A DNA stretch of 5,540 bases from an uncultured Clostridia bacterium (lineage in GTDB: Bacteria > Bacillota_A > Clostridia > Christensenellales > Aristaeellaceae): NCBI GenBank assembly GCA_947165745.1, contig CAMVBO010000141.1, positions 1 to 5,540 on the forward strand, written 5' to 3'. Shown here in pieces: positions 4,654 to 5,540 of this stretch. How positions within the stretch are numbered: position 1 is the first letter of the stretch; every line of letters starts with the position of its first letter. The position numbers and the translations under genes were made by a program. A model generated the notes under the pieces. It did no database searches. It was not told where the DNA came from and saw only the letters and a program-made list of their open reading frames with translations.

Positions 4654-5540
4654 ATGTCTGAACAGGGAATTCGTGACGCGAGGACATTGGGTGCGCCCAA
4701 GATGATGCTGCTGGGCTTCCAGCACATGTTCGCCATGTTTGGCGCGACGGTGCTGGTGCCGGTGCTGACCGGCCTGCCGGTGGCCACCACGCTGCTGTTC
4801 GCGGGCCTCGGCACGCTTCTGTTTCATTTGTTCACCAAGGGCAAGGTGCCCGCGTTCCTGGGCAGCTCCTTCGCGTTCCTGGGCGGCTATGCCGCCGTGG
4901 CGGGGCTGTTTGAAGGCACGGACGTCAACTGGATCCCCTACGCCGGCGCGGCGGTCGGCCTGGCGGGCCTGACCTACGTGGTGCTGGCCGGGTTATTCAA
5001 GGCATTCGGCCCCATGCGCGTCATGCGCTTCTTCCCGCCCATCGTCACCGGCCCGGTCATCATCTGCATCGGCTTGTGCCTGGCAAACTCCGCCATCAAC
5101 AACTGCGAGCAGAACTGGTGGATCGCCCTGGTGGCCATCGCCATCGTGGTGGTCTGCAACATCTGGGGCAAGGGCATGATCAAGATCATCCCCATCCTGC
5201 TGGGCGTGGTCGGCAGCTACATCGTGGCTGCCATCTTCGGCCAGGTGGACTTCACCCCCGTGAAGGAAGCGGCCTGGTTCGGACACGCGATCAACTTTGA
5301 GAATACCGTGCTGGGCATGCGCGGCACCCTGGATACCTCCAAGCTGATCAGCGCCTATGTCATCATGGTGCCCATCTCCCTGGCCACCATGATCGAGCAC
5401 ATCGGCGACATCTGCGCCATCTCCTCCACCGTGGGCGAAAACTTCGTGGCCGATCCCGGCCTGCACCGCACCCTGATCGGCGACGGTCTCGCCACCGCCC
5501 TCGCCGCCCTGTTCGGCGCCCCCGCCAACACCACCTACGG
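4654..5540 (+). CDS. uraA: Uracil permease, NCS2/UraA family (3' end outside window)
   Basis: The first 295 residues of a membrane transporter are visible, against about 430 for the family. It likely imports uracil by proton symport; xanthine or a mixed substrate range is less likely given the pyrR neighbour. There is no stop before the window end. Family motifs seen are QHMFAMFGATVLVPVLTG from residue 23 (first membrane helix), GSSFAF at 70-75, and FFPPIVTGPVIICIGL from 126. Further on come TMIEHIGD with E248-H249 (aligned with the substrate-binding Glu of UraA), DPGLHRTLIGDGLAT, and GAPANTTY ending at 295. Hydrophobic segments recur throughout, as in the 14-helix fold. The start ATG is preceded by AGGTGG with a 10-nt gap. 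It is downstream of pyrR and would share its attenuator control. Confidence 0.93.
   Translation, partial: MSEQGIRDARTLGAPKMMLLGFQHMFAMFGATVLVPVLTGLPVATTLLFAGLGTLLFHLFTKGKVPAFLGSSFAFLGGYAAVAGLFEGTDVNWIPYAGAAVGLAGLTYVVLAGLFKAFGPMRVMRFFPPIVTGPVIICIGLCLANSAINNCEQNWWIALVAIAIVVVCNIWGKGMIKIIPILLGVVGSYIVAAIFGQVDFTPVKEAAWFGHAINFENTVLGMRGTLDTSKLISAYVIMVPISLATMIEHIGDICAISSTVGENFVADPGLHRTLIGDGLATALAALFGAPANTTY

Noticed and set aside
4644..4661. ATG at 4644 as an upstream start for the permease
   Set aside because: Out of frame; it gives MNSHV and then a stop. It could be a trivial leader peptide but nothing supports that.

Overview
The window reads as a GC-rich (clearly above 60% by eye) chromosomal segment of a Bacillota/Clostridia-type bacterium, probably gut-associated. 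The reasons are a PASTA kinase - rsgA - rpe gene order that matches the B. subtilis prkC-cpgA-rpe locus, a PyrR protein nearly co-linear with B. subtilis PyrR, a Firmicutes-type pyr RNA attenuator, and a uracil permease with Firmicutes-like sequence. All supported genes are on the + strand. The organism assignment is inference from gene order and sequence style.

Region 1 (1-2355) is a housekeeping cluster. It holds the 3' end of a PASTA-domain Ser/Thr kinase gene (prkC-like), a 106-nt gap filled by a large inverted repeat, then rsgA (ribosome-assembly GTPase) overlapping rpe (ribulose-phosphate 3-epimerase) by 8 nt. Region 2 (2356-3566) is a short hairpin-bearing spacer followed by a gene for a secreted serpin with a consensus inhibitory hinge. 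In B. subtilis the gene after rpe is thiN, so the serpin looks like lineage-specific cargo at the end of a conserved operon.

Region 3 (3567-3964) is a non-coding leader. It has a promoter with a perfect TATAAT, a complete PyrR-dependent attenuator (PyrR-binding hairpin, mutually exclusive antiterminator, strong intrinsic terminator), and then about 195 nt of unexplained, hairpin-rich sequence before pyrR. Region 4 (3965-5540) is pyrR, a 152-nt structured intergenic stretch with a 14-bp perfect palindrome, and a uracil permease gene that runs off the window. PyrR would sense UMP/UTP, bind its own leader and terminate transcription, controlling both itself and uracil uptake.

The best candidates for something new are the secreted serpin at the prkC-rsgA-rpe locus, the hairpin-rich insert between the pyr attenuator and pyrR, and the inverted repeat straddling the end of the kinase gene. 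No CRISPR array, transposase gene, tRNA or rRNA was seen.
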